From Ceratothoa steindachneri (Eukaryota; Arthropoda; Malacostraca; Isopoda; Cymothoidae), in NCBI GenBank assembly GCA_963969495.1, contig OZ018320.1, positions 75,862,162 to 75,926,161 on the forward strand: a stretch of DNA of 64,000 nt. The letters are read 5' to 3'. The notes below the pieces were generated by a model. It saw only the letters and a list, made by a program, of their open reading frames with translations. It had not been told where the DNA came from and searched no databases. A program made the translations under genes and the position numbers. Shown here piece by piece: positions 43,332 to 53,146 of this stretch; the first letter of the stretch is position 1, and every line of letters starts with the position of its first letter.

Positions 43332-44774
43332 GTAAATTTAATAAATAGATCTCTGTCCTTTTTTATAATATAAAAGGATACCGTGAATGGCTTACCTGAA
43401 GTTATGTAAGCATTAAGTTCGTTCCTATAATGAGTCCGAAATTATTTTCTAAAGAGATTTCCTACATTCTCTTCCATTAAGAGCAAAGGCCATTTACACA
43501 TAAATGCCGCCTAGGAATTGAGGCACATGAGATTAAAGGAATTGTAAATTGAAATAACGATGTACTTAGTTTTATTTACAATAGTATTTAAAATCAAAGG
43601 AACAAGAGGGGAAAGATAATCTTGCTACGGAGGCTTAATTTAAATGAGGTTCTAGATTTGACCCTCTAGTAATGGTCGTCTAATTTCCCAGCTTCAGATA
43701 TATAGGGGACAGACCATTGCTTTCAGGGTCGGCTGGCTTGGATAATTTGTCTTAGGAAAGTAGGTGCTTCTCTGTCGCACGGTAACAAAGAAGTACACTG
43801 AAGGAACTTAGGGGTGCAGTCCCATAGTTTACCTCTGGTATTAAATTGGAGACCGAGCGAATTGATATCTTTTACGATTTGATCAGAGCTGGCCTGCAAG
43901 AATCTCTTAGAAGGCGGATCAAGGTTTAAACGTCTCGTTGTTTAGTGTTTTTTTTTAGCGAGTTTGACCCTATAGGATAACAACACCCGTAACTTCTTCA
44001 TTAATATCGGTTTGTACTTCGATAATAATCCCTAAAATGTAATTGAGAGGCTTCTGGTAAGGTTTTTTTTTCGATAATCATCCCTAAAATGTAATTGAGA
44101 GGCTTCTGGTAAGGTTTTTTGATGATAATATAGCCATCCTCTAATCACTGATGGATGACTGGCCGCTATTGGCTTGATTCATTAACTTACGAGAAACTCA
44201 TCGTTATATATTTTCATTAATTAAATTCTGAATTCCTTCAATTTATGGTAATTGGAGTGAATTTTTCAACCTGGCTTTTGATTGCCACTCCCGATCGAAA
44301 TTTGGTTCGGATTTAAATTCTGGATTTCAAGAGTTATTGTTTCAGGAATGGATTCTCGTCCCGGAGCCTTTCCTTGAAGGGAACCGGGACGAGAAACCAA
44401 AAAAGGATTTTATAGGGACAAATAAAGACGAGAAAAAACGTAATCTCGAGGGTTTGTCGAAAGTCACTATCCATTCGTCCCCTAACGCTATTGTGAAAAT
44501 AACTAGACATTAAATTATGTTGGGGCCAAAAGTCGGCGGCTGTATTTGCGTGTTGGGATTTCCTGTGTGCGCTAAAACATAGGTGAAACTGTAGATCTAA
44601 AACCCCGTATTTACCAGCATAGAGAAGGTAATACCTGTATAGAGAAGGTAATTGCATGGCCAAGCACATGTTCGGAAACGATAATCCAATTGATTTTAAT
44701 CCGGGTATAATTATTAAAAAAAAATCAGGACACAGACATTCGTAAATTTTGAGAAGAATTTTATATGAAAATTA
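43332..44774. other. Intergenic sequence with a ~75-bp tandem duplication
   Basis: At about 44025-44120, the sequence TAATCCCTAAAATGTAATTG then AGAGGCTTCTGGTAAGG is present twice in direct orientation with only a few differences. No gene is recognised. The 111-codon minus-strand frame at 44334-44669 has no known domain. Confidence 0.45.
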
Positions 44775-45220
44775 GGCAATGGCTTCGCCACTCCCCCCCC
44801 CCCTACGTGGGGAGCTTGCGCTTCGCTACTAAGATTAAAATTTAAAATATGAAAAAAGCAGCCATGGTTAAATTTTTCTAAATTTTCTGAACTTCGCCAA
44901 ATATAATAATTTTAAAAAGGAACTCTAAACTAAATTTTCCCCTTTCAAAGTATCACGTTGCTAAAATATAGTTATAGAAAAAGATATATAAAAATAAATT
45001 TTCTAAACTTCACCATTTGTAATTCTTTGGGTTTTAAAAAATTCCAAAAATTTTGATACTTATATTTATTTCTAAACTTCATCATTTTGTTTTTTGATAT
45101 TATAAAAGAAGGATTAGAAATAACTTTGATAAAAAAAACATAAGTCATAACGAAACTTAGATGAAATTATTATTAAAATACTAAAAAAAAATCCGCTTCT
45201 TAAATTATAGATTTAGTGAA
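44775..45220 (-). repeat. ~430-bp dispersed repeat, inverted partner of 16081-16513
   Basis: Begins AGGCAATGGCTTCGCCACTC, with a C-run near 44793, and ends near CGCTTCTTAAATTATAG. It matches the reverse complement of 16081-16513 along its full length. The hAT element begins only ~18 bp beyond its end, so the hAT inserted next to this repeat rather than inside it. Confidence 0.85.
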
Positions 45221-45237
45221 AATTGGACACCCTAAAT

Positions 45238-48200
45238 CAGTGGTTCCCAAACTTTTCTGATCTTTACCGACTTTTCATATATGATCCTTATCCATGGCCC
45301 CCCTCCCCAATCCATAGCTCGTGACAACAGTGACTGTCTGTAGTCCTACTTTTATTTAGGTCCATTATGAAAAAACTCCGACGATACCTGTAATTTTATT
45401 CATTCAACCCTATATTATTTCTTTTCTTAAATATTGAGTCATGAAAACTTGCAATTTACTTTTTGTCAAATCTCAAATAAACATTAAAATGATACTAAAG
45501 AAGTAATTTGATGCACATAAAATAATTTTTAGAATTTGAGAGTAGGCCTACCTGTAATTAAAACTAACAATTTCCAAAAACCTTTCTCCAATATACAAAA
45601 GTAGAAAAAATAAATTTCACTGCATAAAAAAGTGTAATCAAAAGCAATCCTATCATTTTTTTACTCACAAGTTTAATAATTATGAACGAAGTCCTATCAT
45701 AGGGAGTCATAAATAACAAAACCAAGTCCTTTAGTGGAAACATCACCTCCTCTTCTCCCAGCAAGAACCTTCATGTGCAAGTTTGTTTGTTCAAACTCCA
45801 ATTAAACTAAAATTGAAGGATGATGTCGAAAGCCATCGACCAGCATCCTAATTCTTGGCTTTGTTTCACTCAAAGAACATCGCAGGTCATACTTCACATC
45901 AAGTCTATTGCGATATTTTGATTTAATATACAAAAGTTGAGAGAATGCAACCTCACAGGAATAAGTTGATGCAAAGGGTAGTAGTTGGCGGAAAGCTAAG
46001 TTACATAAATTTGGGTAAGAAGCTGCTATTGATGACCAAAATACAGTGAGAAATTCTACTTCAAACTTCATTTTGCCTTCTGTATCTACCTGAAGTGTCA
46101 GCAGTTCAGTCTGGCCATCATCATTATCATCAGGTATGCATGTCACTGTAGCGATGAAGGGGAACCTTACTACCCAAGAGGTTTGGCTTTGGATATCTGG
46201 GAAGTACCTTTTAAATTTCTCCACTATGGCTTCAAGATGTTGAACAATCAAGTTCCTTGTAGCAGTATCACACTCCTCTGCAATGTCTGACACTGTTTCC
46301 AGCATTGCCAAGTTTGCTATTCCAACTTCCCGCCTCCAATTCTCCATCTTACGAATGAAAGCTTTAATTTTGTCCACAAAATCGATTATCAAAGTTCCTT
46401 TCCCTTGGAGTTCAAGGTTGTGTGTGTTCAACTGTTTGAATATGTCAACAAGGTAGGCTAGCTGTATTTCGAAGCCATATACAGACTATGCTAACAACAA
46501 ATCTTGCTTGTCTTGTACCTCAAGGAAGAGTCTGATCTCTTCTTTGAGCTCAAATACACGCTGAACTACATTTCCTTTGGATAGCCAGCGAACTGTTGTA
46601 TGAAATAAGAGGATTTCATGAACTGCATTCATATCACGGCAGAGTTTCTTGAAAAGGCGTGTGTTTAGAGCACTACCTTTTACAAAGTTAACTGTCTTTA
46701 TAATGGTATTCAGGGTTTTCTGTAATTATGAGGGTAGGGCTTTTGAAGCAAGAGCTTGTCTGTGGATCATGCAGTGGAGAGGTATAGCATTTAGTGATTT
46801 TTGTATAACTCTTGAAACAAAACCTGACTTAGAACCTAACATGGCTGGAGCCCCGTCTCTGCATATCCCACAGAGATTGCCCCAGTTGAAACCATTTGCT
46901 TCAAAGAATTCTGAAAGTTTCTACATTACATCTTCACCATTTGTAGATTGCTCGAGAGTTTCACAAAACAAGAATTCCTCCTTCATCTCCTCGCCATGAA
47001 CATACCTAGCAAAAACCATGAGTTGTGAGCAGGACTGGATGTCAGTGGACTCGTCGAGTCCACCTGTTCTCGGACATAAGAGATATTCGGCGTTGCACTG
47101 TATAGTTTGAGAGAGAAATAGCACTCAGCTTTTCACCACTTTTCTCACCCAAAACAAGCTTGTCCATCGTTTTGGCACATGGCAAAATTAACTCCTCCCC
47201 AATGGTGTGAGGTTTCTTTTTCTTTGCTATTTCAAGGGATACCAAAAATGATGCCTCCACTAATGCAGCATTTTGTTGGTACAGTGTCGTTGTCTCTTCA
47301 TATTCAATTCCTGTCGACCAAAGAAAGAACGATCCTTGCCAACATGTTGGGAATGTGTAATTTAAGCTTGCTGGGCCTCAACGATTCAGTGGAGAGTATT
47401 TTGTGGCAAATCACGCACTGAGGCTTCACTACACTTTTATCATTAATGCTTGTAAATCCAAAATCCAGATAGCTGTCATCGTATTTGCATTTCTTGTTAG
47501 AAGCCATCACAGAGGGGTCTGAAGCGGAAAGAAATACTGCTGTAGCTAAATGACATCACTCATAATGAGCCTACAAAAGGTCAATATGAAGCTTCACAAT
47601 ACATGAATATTTGATATGTAGTGGACTACCCATGAGATGGAAGATTATTGAAATTGATTTGTTTATACTTATATTTTTGTTTTTATTATTAATATAATGT
47701 CTTTGGTATTCCAGTGGACTACCCTATGAGAGGGAAGATTATTGCAGGTGTTAGCTAATTTGACTTTGTCATTTGACCAGAAAATAGCATTCATTAACTT
47801 ACTTTACCAATCACTTTTTTTTTTGCAAAAGCAGATGTCCTCGATAGGCCCTAGATTAGTGGCTTTTTATTATCTGTACTTTCCTAATTTTCTAAAAGAG
47901 TAAAACCGTCTTTAAACAACATTTTCAACTGGTTCATAACAATTGAAGTTAGAAGGAAATAAAATTTCAGTTTACTAAACTCTCAAAAAACAAAAAATAT
48001 TTCATGAAGTGTGCAAAAATACAAAGATATTTTTTCCCTTCTTCTTAATACACTTCATGATGCAAAGCTTACTTACCATTAAATTGGTATTCATGGTGGC
48101 TTAAGTCCCATTACTAAAATTGGCGCAAACAGATTATTTGAGGGAGCCACACATGGACAAAGTGTTTGCTTTTTTTACTGTGGCCTCTAAAGTGGGACTG

Positions 48201-48574
48201 TGGACTGGTTGATACTCAAAACTCAAGACCAGGTTCTCATACAGAAACCATAGCATAAGGAGTATTAAATAAGTTATTGAGTGAAAAGTGTTTGGTATCG
48301 AAATGCATCCCAATGAATTATTTTATCAAGAACACAAAATCATATATAAAAATGGAATTACACTGAAAGAGAAAGAATGAGTCATATTACTCATGCGTCT
48401 GGCAGCAAGGCATTGCTCAAACGTATACCGAGTACAGACACACCTGTTCCTCTGGCTGTCTCAGCTGCTCACTGGCTGTTCTAGTGTGGTGGGGCTTGGG
48501 ATTTTTATATGTATATAGCCTCAGCTTGTGGCCTTCTAAAATTTGCTGTATGGCCCCCAGTTTGGGAATCTAGG
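45238..48574 (-). mobile_element. hAT element (ZBED5/Buster-like) with TIRs and 8-bp TSD
   Basis: The left end CAGTGGTTCCCAAACTTTTC is a classic hAT terminus. The right end reads CCTAGATTCCCAAACTGG on the minus strand, matching the left end at 11 of the first 16 positions, including all of TTCCCAAACT. The flanks are CCCTAAAT (45230-45237) and TCCTAAAT (48575-48582), an 8-bp duplication with one mismatch, as expected for hAT. Inside is one transposase on the minus strand. The element is structurally whole but coding-dead. Two diverged copies of GTGGACTACCC..GGAAGATTATTG lie at 47620 and 47712. Confidence 0.88.
45802..47510 (-). pseudogene. ZBED5/Buster-like hAT transposase, inactivated
   Basis: The order on the minus strand is as follows. 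A BED-type zinc finger comes first (47304-47510, YLDFGFTSIND, PQCVICHKILS, KLKLH). Next is a helical block (47042-47260, SFLVSLEIAKKKKPHTIGEE). The first catalytic-region segment follows (46921-47124, LDESTDIQSCSQLMVFARYV). Then come CRDGAPAMLGSKSGF, LHCMIHRQALASKALPS and HTTVRWLSKGNVVQRVFELK between 46432 and 46920. Last is the C-terminal dimerisation domain (45802-46431, ending in the LPFASTYSCEVAFSQLLYIK region). Two frameshifts near the N-terminus and three in-frame stops (about 46921, 46730 and 46490) kill it. The frame is otherwise well kept from 47124 to the end, so decay is moderate. Family members have T in the CTDGAPAM motif where this copy has R. Confidence 0.9.
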
Positions 48575-48774
48575 TCCTAAATGAATACAAAGGTCACCTT
48601 GAGTTTAACTTTATTTGTATTATAATTAAAAAAAATGGGGTCAGAGATGAATGTCTTTGTCCCTTTTGTTTACCTGTGTGCCTGTCTTATTTCTGACCTA
48701 CGGGATTAACGAGTGTTGTGTTTATGGGAGAGATGATTAGTAGAAATTCTCAGACAGCCACTTCTGACTATCTC

Positions 48775-49023
48775 TGACCTTCCAGCAGGAAATCCTCTCC
48801 AATCAGCGTTTGACCATTCTTCTGCAGCTCCACATAGCTTTCTGAATTGGGCATAAGACCCAGCTTAAATATGTGGGGCAGCATGCCTCCACCCTGGCTG
48901 GAGAAACTCCCAAAGACCATCACAGTTGGGGGTAACTTGGTTTTCATGATGCATGGCAGGTCGGATGGATTGTAGGCAAGCCACCTGGGGTCCTATTGTT
49001 AGGCAACTGGTCCTGGAGGAAAT
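48775..49023 (-). pseudogene. Mariner-family transposase remnant, 3' part
   Basis: On the minus strand the sequence continues the transposase interrupted by the I-like insertion. It begins with NFLQDQLPNN, then, after a frameshift, YNPSDLPCIMKTKLPPTVMV, FGSFSSQGGGMLPHIFKLGL and NSESYVELQKNGQTLIGEDF. These blocks are the region between the first and second catalytic Asp in the mariner group whose members read FFSDEKNF...VMVFG. The sequence ends before the second Asp. Confidence 0.8.
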
Positions 49024-49036
49024 TCTTTTCATATGA
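49024..49036. repeat. Target-site duplication, left copy (13 bp)
   Basis: TCTTTTCATATGA, identical to 55982-55994. It directly flanks the poly(A) end (a T-run on the plus strand) of the I-like element. Confidence 0.95.
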
Positions 49037-49316
49037 TTTTTTTTTTTTTTTTTTTAAGAGCTCATCTGGCGACTGCCTACTTGGGCATTAGTCGCCGTAT
49101 TAAAACTGGCCTAGTTCTAGGCTACTTTAAAATAAAATTAAAGAGAGAGAGAAAAAAAAAACAACACCCCAAAAGGGGGAAAGGAAGCAAGCTGGTGCGT
49201 CGGGGAGAGGTCCCCCCGGCGCAGGAGCGTGCAACCAAAGAAAAAAACAAACAAAAAACAAAAAAAAACAAATGCAAAAAAACAACAAAAAAACAAAAAA
49301 AACAAACAAACCTTGC

Positions 49317-50384
49317 TTAAATAATAGGGAGAAGGCCAGCCTCCCCCAAGAAGTCAACAAGTCCACAAGTCAATGTGCACGAATCTGTCCCGAGCACAAG
49401 GGACAGGCGGTAGCGACCCCGACCATCCCGGTACTGGGACAGGTATCGTGCGCGAAGATCACCCAGACTGGGACATTCGACAAGAATGTGCCGAACAGTC
49501 TGGGGGACGACGCAGTCGTTGCAATAGGGCGCAGGCGAGCGCTCCATCAGATAGCGATGCGTCACACGAGTGTGTCCGATTCGGAGACGACAGAAAGCAA
49601 CCTGAAGCCGCCGCGGCATTGGGGGATAGGTCCATGGGAACAGTCGCGGCGCAATGGCACGCAACTTTAAGTTCCCTTCGACCGTCTCCCATCTTTTTTG
49701 CCAAGCAGTCCGAAGAGCTGCCCGTATTCCTGCCATGTAGTCGGTGTGAGGAAGAGCGAAACGCTGGTCCGGTCGCAGAGTCCTCGCGGACTCTTTGGCG
49801 CCCTCATCGGCGCGCTCATTCCCCGCAATTCCTACATGTCCAGGAACCCAGCAGAAGATAATCTCGACATCTGCCCGGCTCGCCAAAACCGTGGCGTCAC
49901 GGATATCGCGAACCAGGGGATGCGGAGATTCCAATGCCCCGAGAGCACTCAGGGCGCTTTGTGAGTCGCTATAGATCACAATCCGGTCTCCGAACCGGGC
50001 ACGTCGCGTAATCTCCCGTACCGAGTGGTGTATTGCCACCAGCTCGGCCGTGAAGACAGACGCAGCGCCTGGTAGAGCCCCGCTGACTTCAAACAAAGGG
50101 GATACGGCGTGGAAGCCGACCCCCTCTTGGGACTTGGAGCCATCCGTATACACTGGCACGGTACCAGCGTGACACGATGTGTGCTCCAAAAAGGTCGAAC
50201 GCAATACTCCCGGCGCAGTACAAGCTTTGGGAGCAGAGGCGTGGCGACAAATAGCCAAATGTGGTACCCTCCAGGGTGGCGTCCTGGGCAGAACCAGGGG
50301 CGCCACCGGCCCGAGAGCTATATCTACCTCTCGAAGGAGTTTCCTGGCCCTAAACCCAAAGGGCTTAGGGTATGACTGGCGTCT
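49317..50384 (-). pseudogene. RNase H domain and C-terminal zinc motif of ORF2 (after private stop)
   Basis: This frame is the same as the RT frame upstream and is separated from it only by a TAG at 50385-50387. From the first Met (50306) it contains a complete RNase H1-type active site: D55 in VYTDGSKSQ, E88 in TAELVAI, D114 in IYSDSQSAL, and D167 in GNERAD. H157 lies in WVPGHVGIAG. A C-terminal CX2CX7HX4C motif (C262, C265, H273, C278) is typical of the tails of I/R1-related elements. The equivalent codon is GAA in copy 2 and GGG in copy 1. The stop therefore arose in this copy, and the ancestral ORF2 was one protein. Confidence 0.9.
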
Positions 50385-52781
50385 CTAGGCGGCATAGGCA
50401 CCATCGAGATCAGCTGCGGATGCAGTGAGAGCTGTTGGCGACTGAGGGAGGCGCCGGGCTCGCGCGTACAGGCGAGTGATGCACTGCACGCGGCGCAGAG
50501 CGAGTGGCATCTCCCCAGCATCGACCAACAGGCTCTCAATGGGGGAAGTGCGGAAGGCACCGGTCGCAAGGCGAAGGCCGGTGTGGTGGATTGAATCCAC
50601 CTTCCGCAATAAACGCTCGGCTGCGGATGCATAAAACTCGCATCCGTAGTCGAGCTTCGAGCGAACAAAGGATCGATGAAAAAGTAAGGCGGTAGCCCTA
50701 TCAGCGCCCCAAGCGCTGAACGTCACGGAACGGAGAATGTCCATGGCGCGGGTACAAGAGACCCTAAGGCTGCGAATATGAGCCTCCCAGGTGAGGCGTC
50801 GGTCGAATACAAGACCAAGGAAACGGTGCGACTCAACCACATCCAGGCGCACCCCATTAAGAAACAAATCTGGGTCGGGGTGAAGCCGTGGATGGCGGCA
50901 GAAGTGCACCACCTTAGTCTTGGCCAAAGAAAACCGAAACCTGTGCGCTTCGGCATAGCGAGAGACGCGGTTCAATGCCTGTTGGAGTCGACGCTCCAGA
51001 GTTGGCATCTGGGCCGCGCCAAAAGAGATCGAAAGGTCGTCCACGTAGAGCGTAGCGAGAACATCTTCTGGCAGCACCGAGGTGATGCCGTTGATGCTCA
51101 GGGCAAAGAGTGTGACACTGAGGACACTTCCCTGCGGGACACCCTCTTCCTGCTCCTTTGGGGCAGAGAGGGCTCCCCCCACCCGTACGCGGAAACGACG
51201 ATCTCGCAAAAATTCAGATATAAACATTGGGAGGCGTCCTCTCGCCCCCATCGTGTGGAGAGTCTCCATGATACCGTATCGCCATGCGGTATCATAGGCC
51301 TTCTCCAGATCTAAAAACACCGTGGCGTAGTGCTGTCTACGAAGGAAAGCCTCGCATACGGCATTTTCCAGTCGGAGCAGAGCATTCGACGTGGAGTGAA
51401 ACTTACGGAAGCCGCACTGTGCAGAAGACAGATGGCCTCCGCTGTCCAGAAAATAGGCTGATCTAACATTTACCAATTTCTCCATCATCTTGCACACGCA
51501 AGAGGTTAGAGAGATTGGGCGGAAACCGGTCGAAGTAGAGTGATCTCTTCCCGGCTTGCGAAAGGCGAGCACAGTAGCGATTCGCCAGGAGTCTGGGAGA
51601 AGACCTTCCACCCAGATCCTGTTGAACAGATCTAACAGAAAGGCCATGCCTCGCTCACCCAGGTGTCGAAGCATGGTGTACGGGACATCGTCCGGACCAT
51701 GGGTGGTGTCCGCGCAAGAAGCGAGAGCGGAACGCAACTCACTCACAGTAAACTTGTCGTTGAAGGGTTCTCCGCCTCTGGAGGTAAAGTCCAGCCGGCG
51801 GCCTTCCGCGACATCACGACGTGCATTGAATGCTGGCGGAGCAGCATCACGGCTAGAGAATGCGGAGAAAGCGGTCGCTAAGGATTCCGCCACGGACGCG
51901 GGGTCCGAGATTGCGGTCCCATTCTCCTGGAGAACGGGAGGGGGGTCATGCGAGAACTTGCCCCGAATCCTTTTGACTCGCTTCCACACCTCAGCTAAAG
52001 GGGTCTTCCCGTTAAGTGAAGACACGTATGCCCGCCAAGAAGAGCGGCGGGCGTGCTTCGAAATATACCGGAACCTAGCCCTAGCCCGACGAAATTCAGC
52101 GACAGTGAAATCGTTCGGGCGGCGCTTATAGCGCATGTAGGCATAACGCTTCTGTTTGAGGGCCGCCTCACACTCGGCCGACCACCATTGGAGTGGTCGG
52201 CGTGCAAAACGGCCAGACGTCCTAGGAATAGTAGTCAGGCCGACGGCGATGAGGTTGCCCGAGAAGAACTCAACGGCCTCATCTACCGACCTAAACTCCT
52301 CGACTGAGATAGAGAATTCAGTCATTTCCTGAAATGCAGGCCACCGCGCCCGCGCCAAGCACCACCGAGGTGGTCTCTCAGGCGGCAGTTGCCCTGAGAA
52401 TGATATTTGAATGGGAAAGTGATCACTACCATGGAGGTCATCGACCACCCCCCAATCAAAATCAGGCTGTGCATCCGAAGAGCACAAAGATAGGTCAAGG
52501 CAAGAAAATGAAGCGGTTCTCGGACAGTGATGCGTAAACTCATCCACGTTTAGGACACCCATCTCAAGCTCTTCGATCAGATCGGCAAGGACTTGTCCCA
52601 CGGGATTTATGGAGTAATCTCCCCAGAGTGGATGCCTGCCGTTCAGATCTCCAAGCAAGAGATAGGGCCTCGGCAACCGTGCCACGACGCGGCGGAAGTC
52701 CCTCGCGTCGAAGTCAGCTGACGGTGGAATGTACGCAGAAATCAGAGTATACCTCCTATCCAGGTGCAGCTGCACAGCCAC
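50385..52781 (-). CDS. ORF2, endonuclease C-part and reverse transcriptase
   Basis: An open frame of 798 codons. Residues 1-135 are the rest of the apurinic-type endonuclease (LLGDLNGRHPLWG at 42-54 and GSDHFPI at 118-124). A linker follows, then the RT domain from about 370: RPISLTS (421-427), the first catalytic Asp in VFLDLEKAYDTAW (488-500), GVPQGSVLS (547-555) and the catalytic YVDD (579-582). The thumb begins near FLGLVFDRRLTW (654-665). RT copies element RNA at the nicked target. All expected RT motifs look intact. The N-terminal endonuclease piece lies upstream in another frame, and RNase H lies downstream after one stop. The combination of RNase H and YVDD supports the I/Nimb group. 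The clade name is my inference from motif style. Confidence 0.93.
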   Translation of the reverse strand: MAVQLHLDRRYTLISAYIPPSADFDARDFRRVVARLPRPYLLLGDLNGRHPLWGDYSINPVGQVLADLIEELEMGVLNVDEFTHHCPRTASFSCLDLSLCSSDAQPDFDWGVVDDLHGSDHFPIQISFSGQLPPERPPRWCLARARWPAFQEMTEFSISVEEFRSVDEAVEFFSGNLIAVGLTTIPRTSGRFARRPLQWWSAECEAALKQKRYAYMRYKRRPNDFTVAEFRRARARFRYISKHARRSSWRAYVSSLNGKTPLAEVWKRVKRIRGKFSHDPPPVLQENGTAISDPASVAESLATAFSAFSSRDAAPPAFNARRDVAEGRRLDFTSRGGEPFNDKFTVSELRSALASCADTTHGPDDVPYTMLRHLGERGMAFLLDLFNRIWVEGLLPDSWRIATVLAFRKPGRDHSTSTGFRPISLTSCVCKMMEKLVNVRSAYFLDSGGHLSSAQCGFRKFHSTSNALLRLENAVCEAFLRRQHYATVFLDLEKAYDTAWRYGIMETLHTMGARGRLPMFISEFLRDRRFRVRVGGALSAPKEQEEGVPQGSVLSVTLFALSINGITSVLPEDVLATLYVDDLSISFGAAQMPTLERRLQQALNRVSRYAEAHRFRFSLAKTKVVHFCRHPRLHPDPDLFLNGVRLDVVESHRFLGLVFDRRLTWEAHIRSLRVSCTRAMDILRSVTFSAWGADRATALLFHRSFVRSKLDYGCEFYASAAERLLRKVDSIHHTGLRLATGAFRTSPIESLLVDAGEMPLALRRVQCITRLYARARRLPQSPTALTASAADLDGAYAA

Positions 52782-52798
52782 TGCCTGAAAGGAGGTAT

Positions 52799-53146
52799 CT
52801 AAAGAGAAAGGAAGAACGGGGCCTCATGCCGGGTGTAAACCGCGCATCCCCCAGCCCGGCCATCCCGCGGTGGTGGGGTCGCAAGACCCTTATACCCCAG
52901 GAGGGCAGGCAGCGGGCACGCGCCTAGCATGGTCTCCTGCAGAAAAATAGCTAACGGGGAATGGGACAAGACGAGCCTCCGCAGCTCCTCCCAGTTGGCC
53001 CGGAGTCCACGGCAATTCCATTGAAGGAATATGCCCTCCAGGCCTAGCTCGGAGGAGACGCGGGGGCCCTCCTCGAATTGAAGACCCTCACGGGAATGGC
53101 CGTACGCTTCCTGGGGGCAGAACCCCGGGCGCTGTTGGCCGGACAA
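52799..53146 (-). pseudogene. ORF2 N-terminus (endonuclease start), frameshifted
   Basis: This frame encodes the first endonuclease motif, IFLQWNCRGLRANWEELRRL, and the catalytic-Glu block AIFLQETML. It then continues through CAVYTRHEAPFFL to a stop in a pyrimidine-rich tract (about 52800-52815). There a one-base shift moves into the frame of the downstream RT ORF (DTSFQAVAVQLHLD). The frame overlaps the end of ORF1 by about 100 bp, so ORF2 probably starts inside or just after ORF1 and is translated by reinitiation or frameshifting, as in related LINEs. Confidence 0.88.

Noticed and set aside
51556..52131. 191-codon plus-strand frame opposite the RT ORF
   Set aside because: It is a shadow of ORF2 on the other strand, without a domain of its own.
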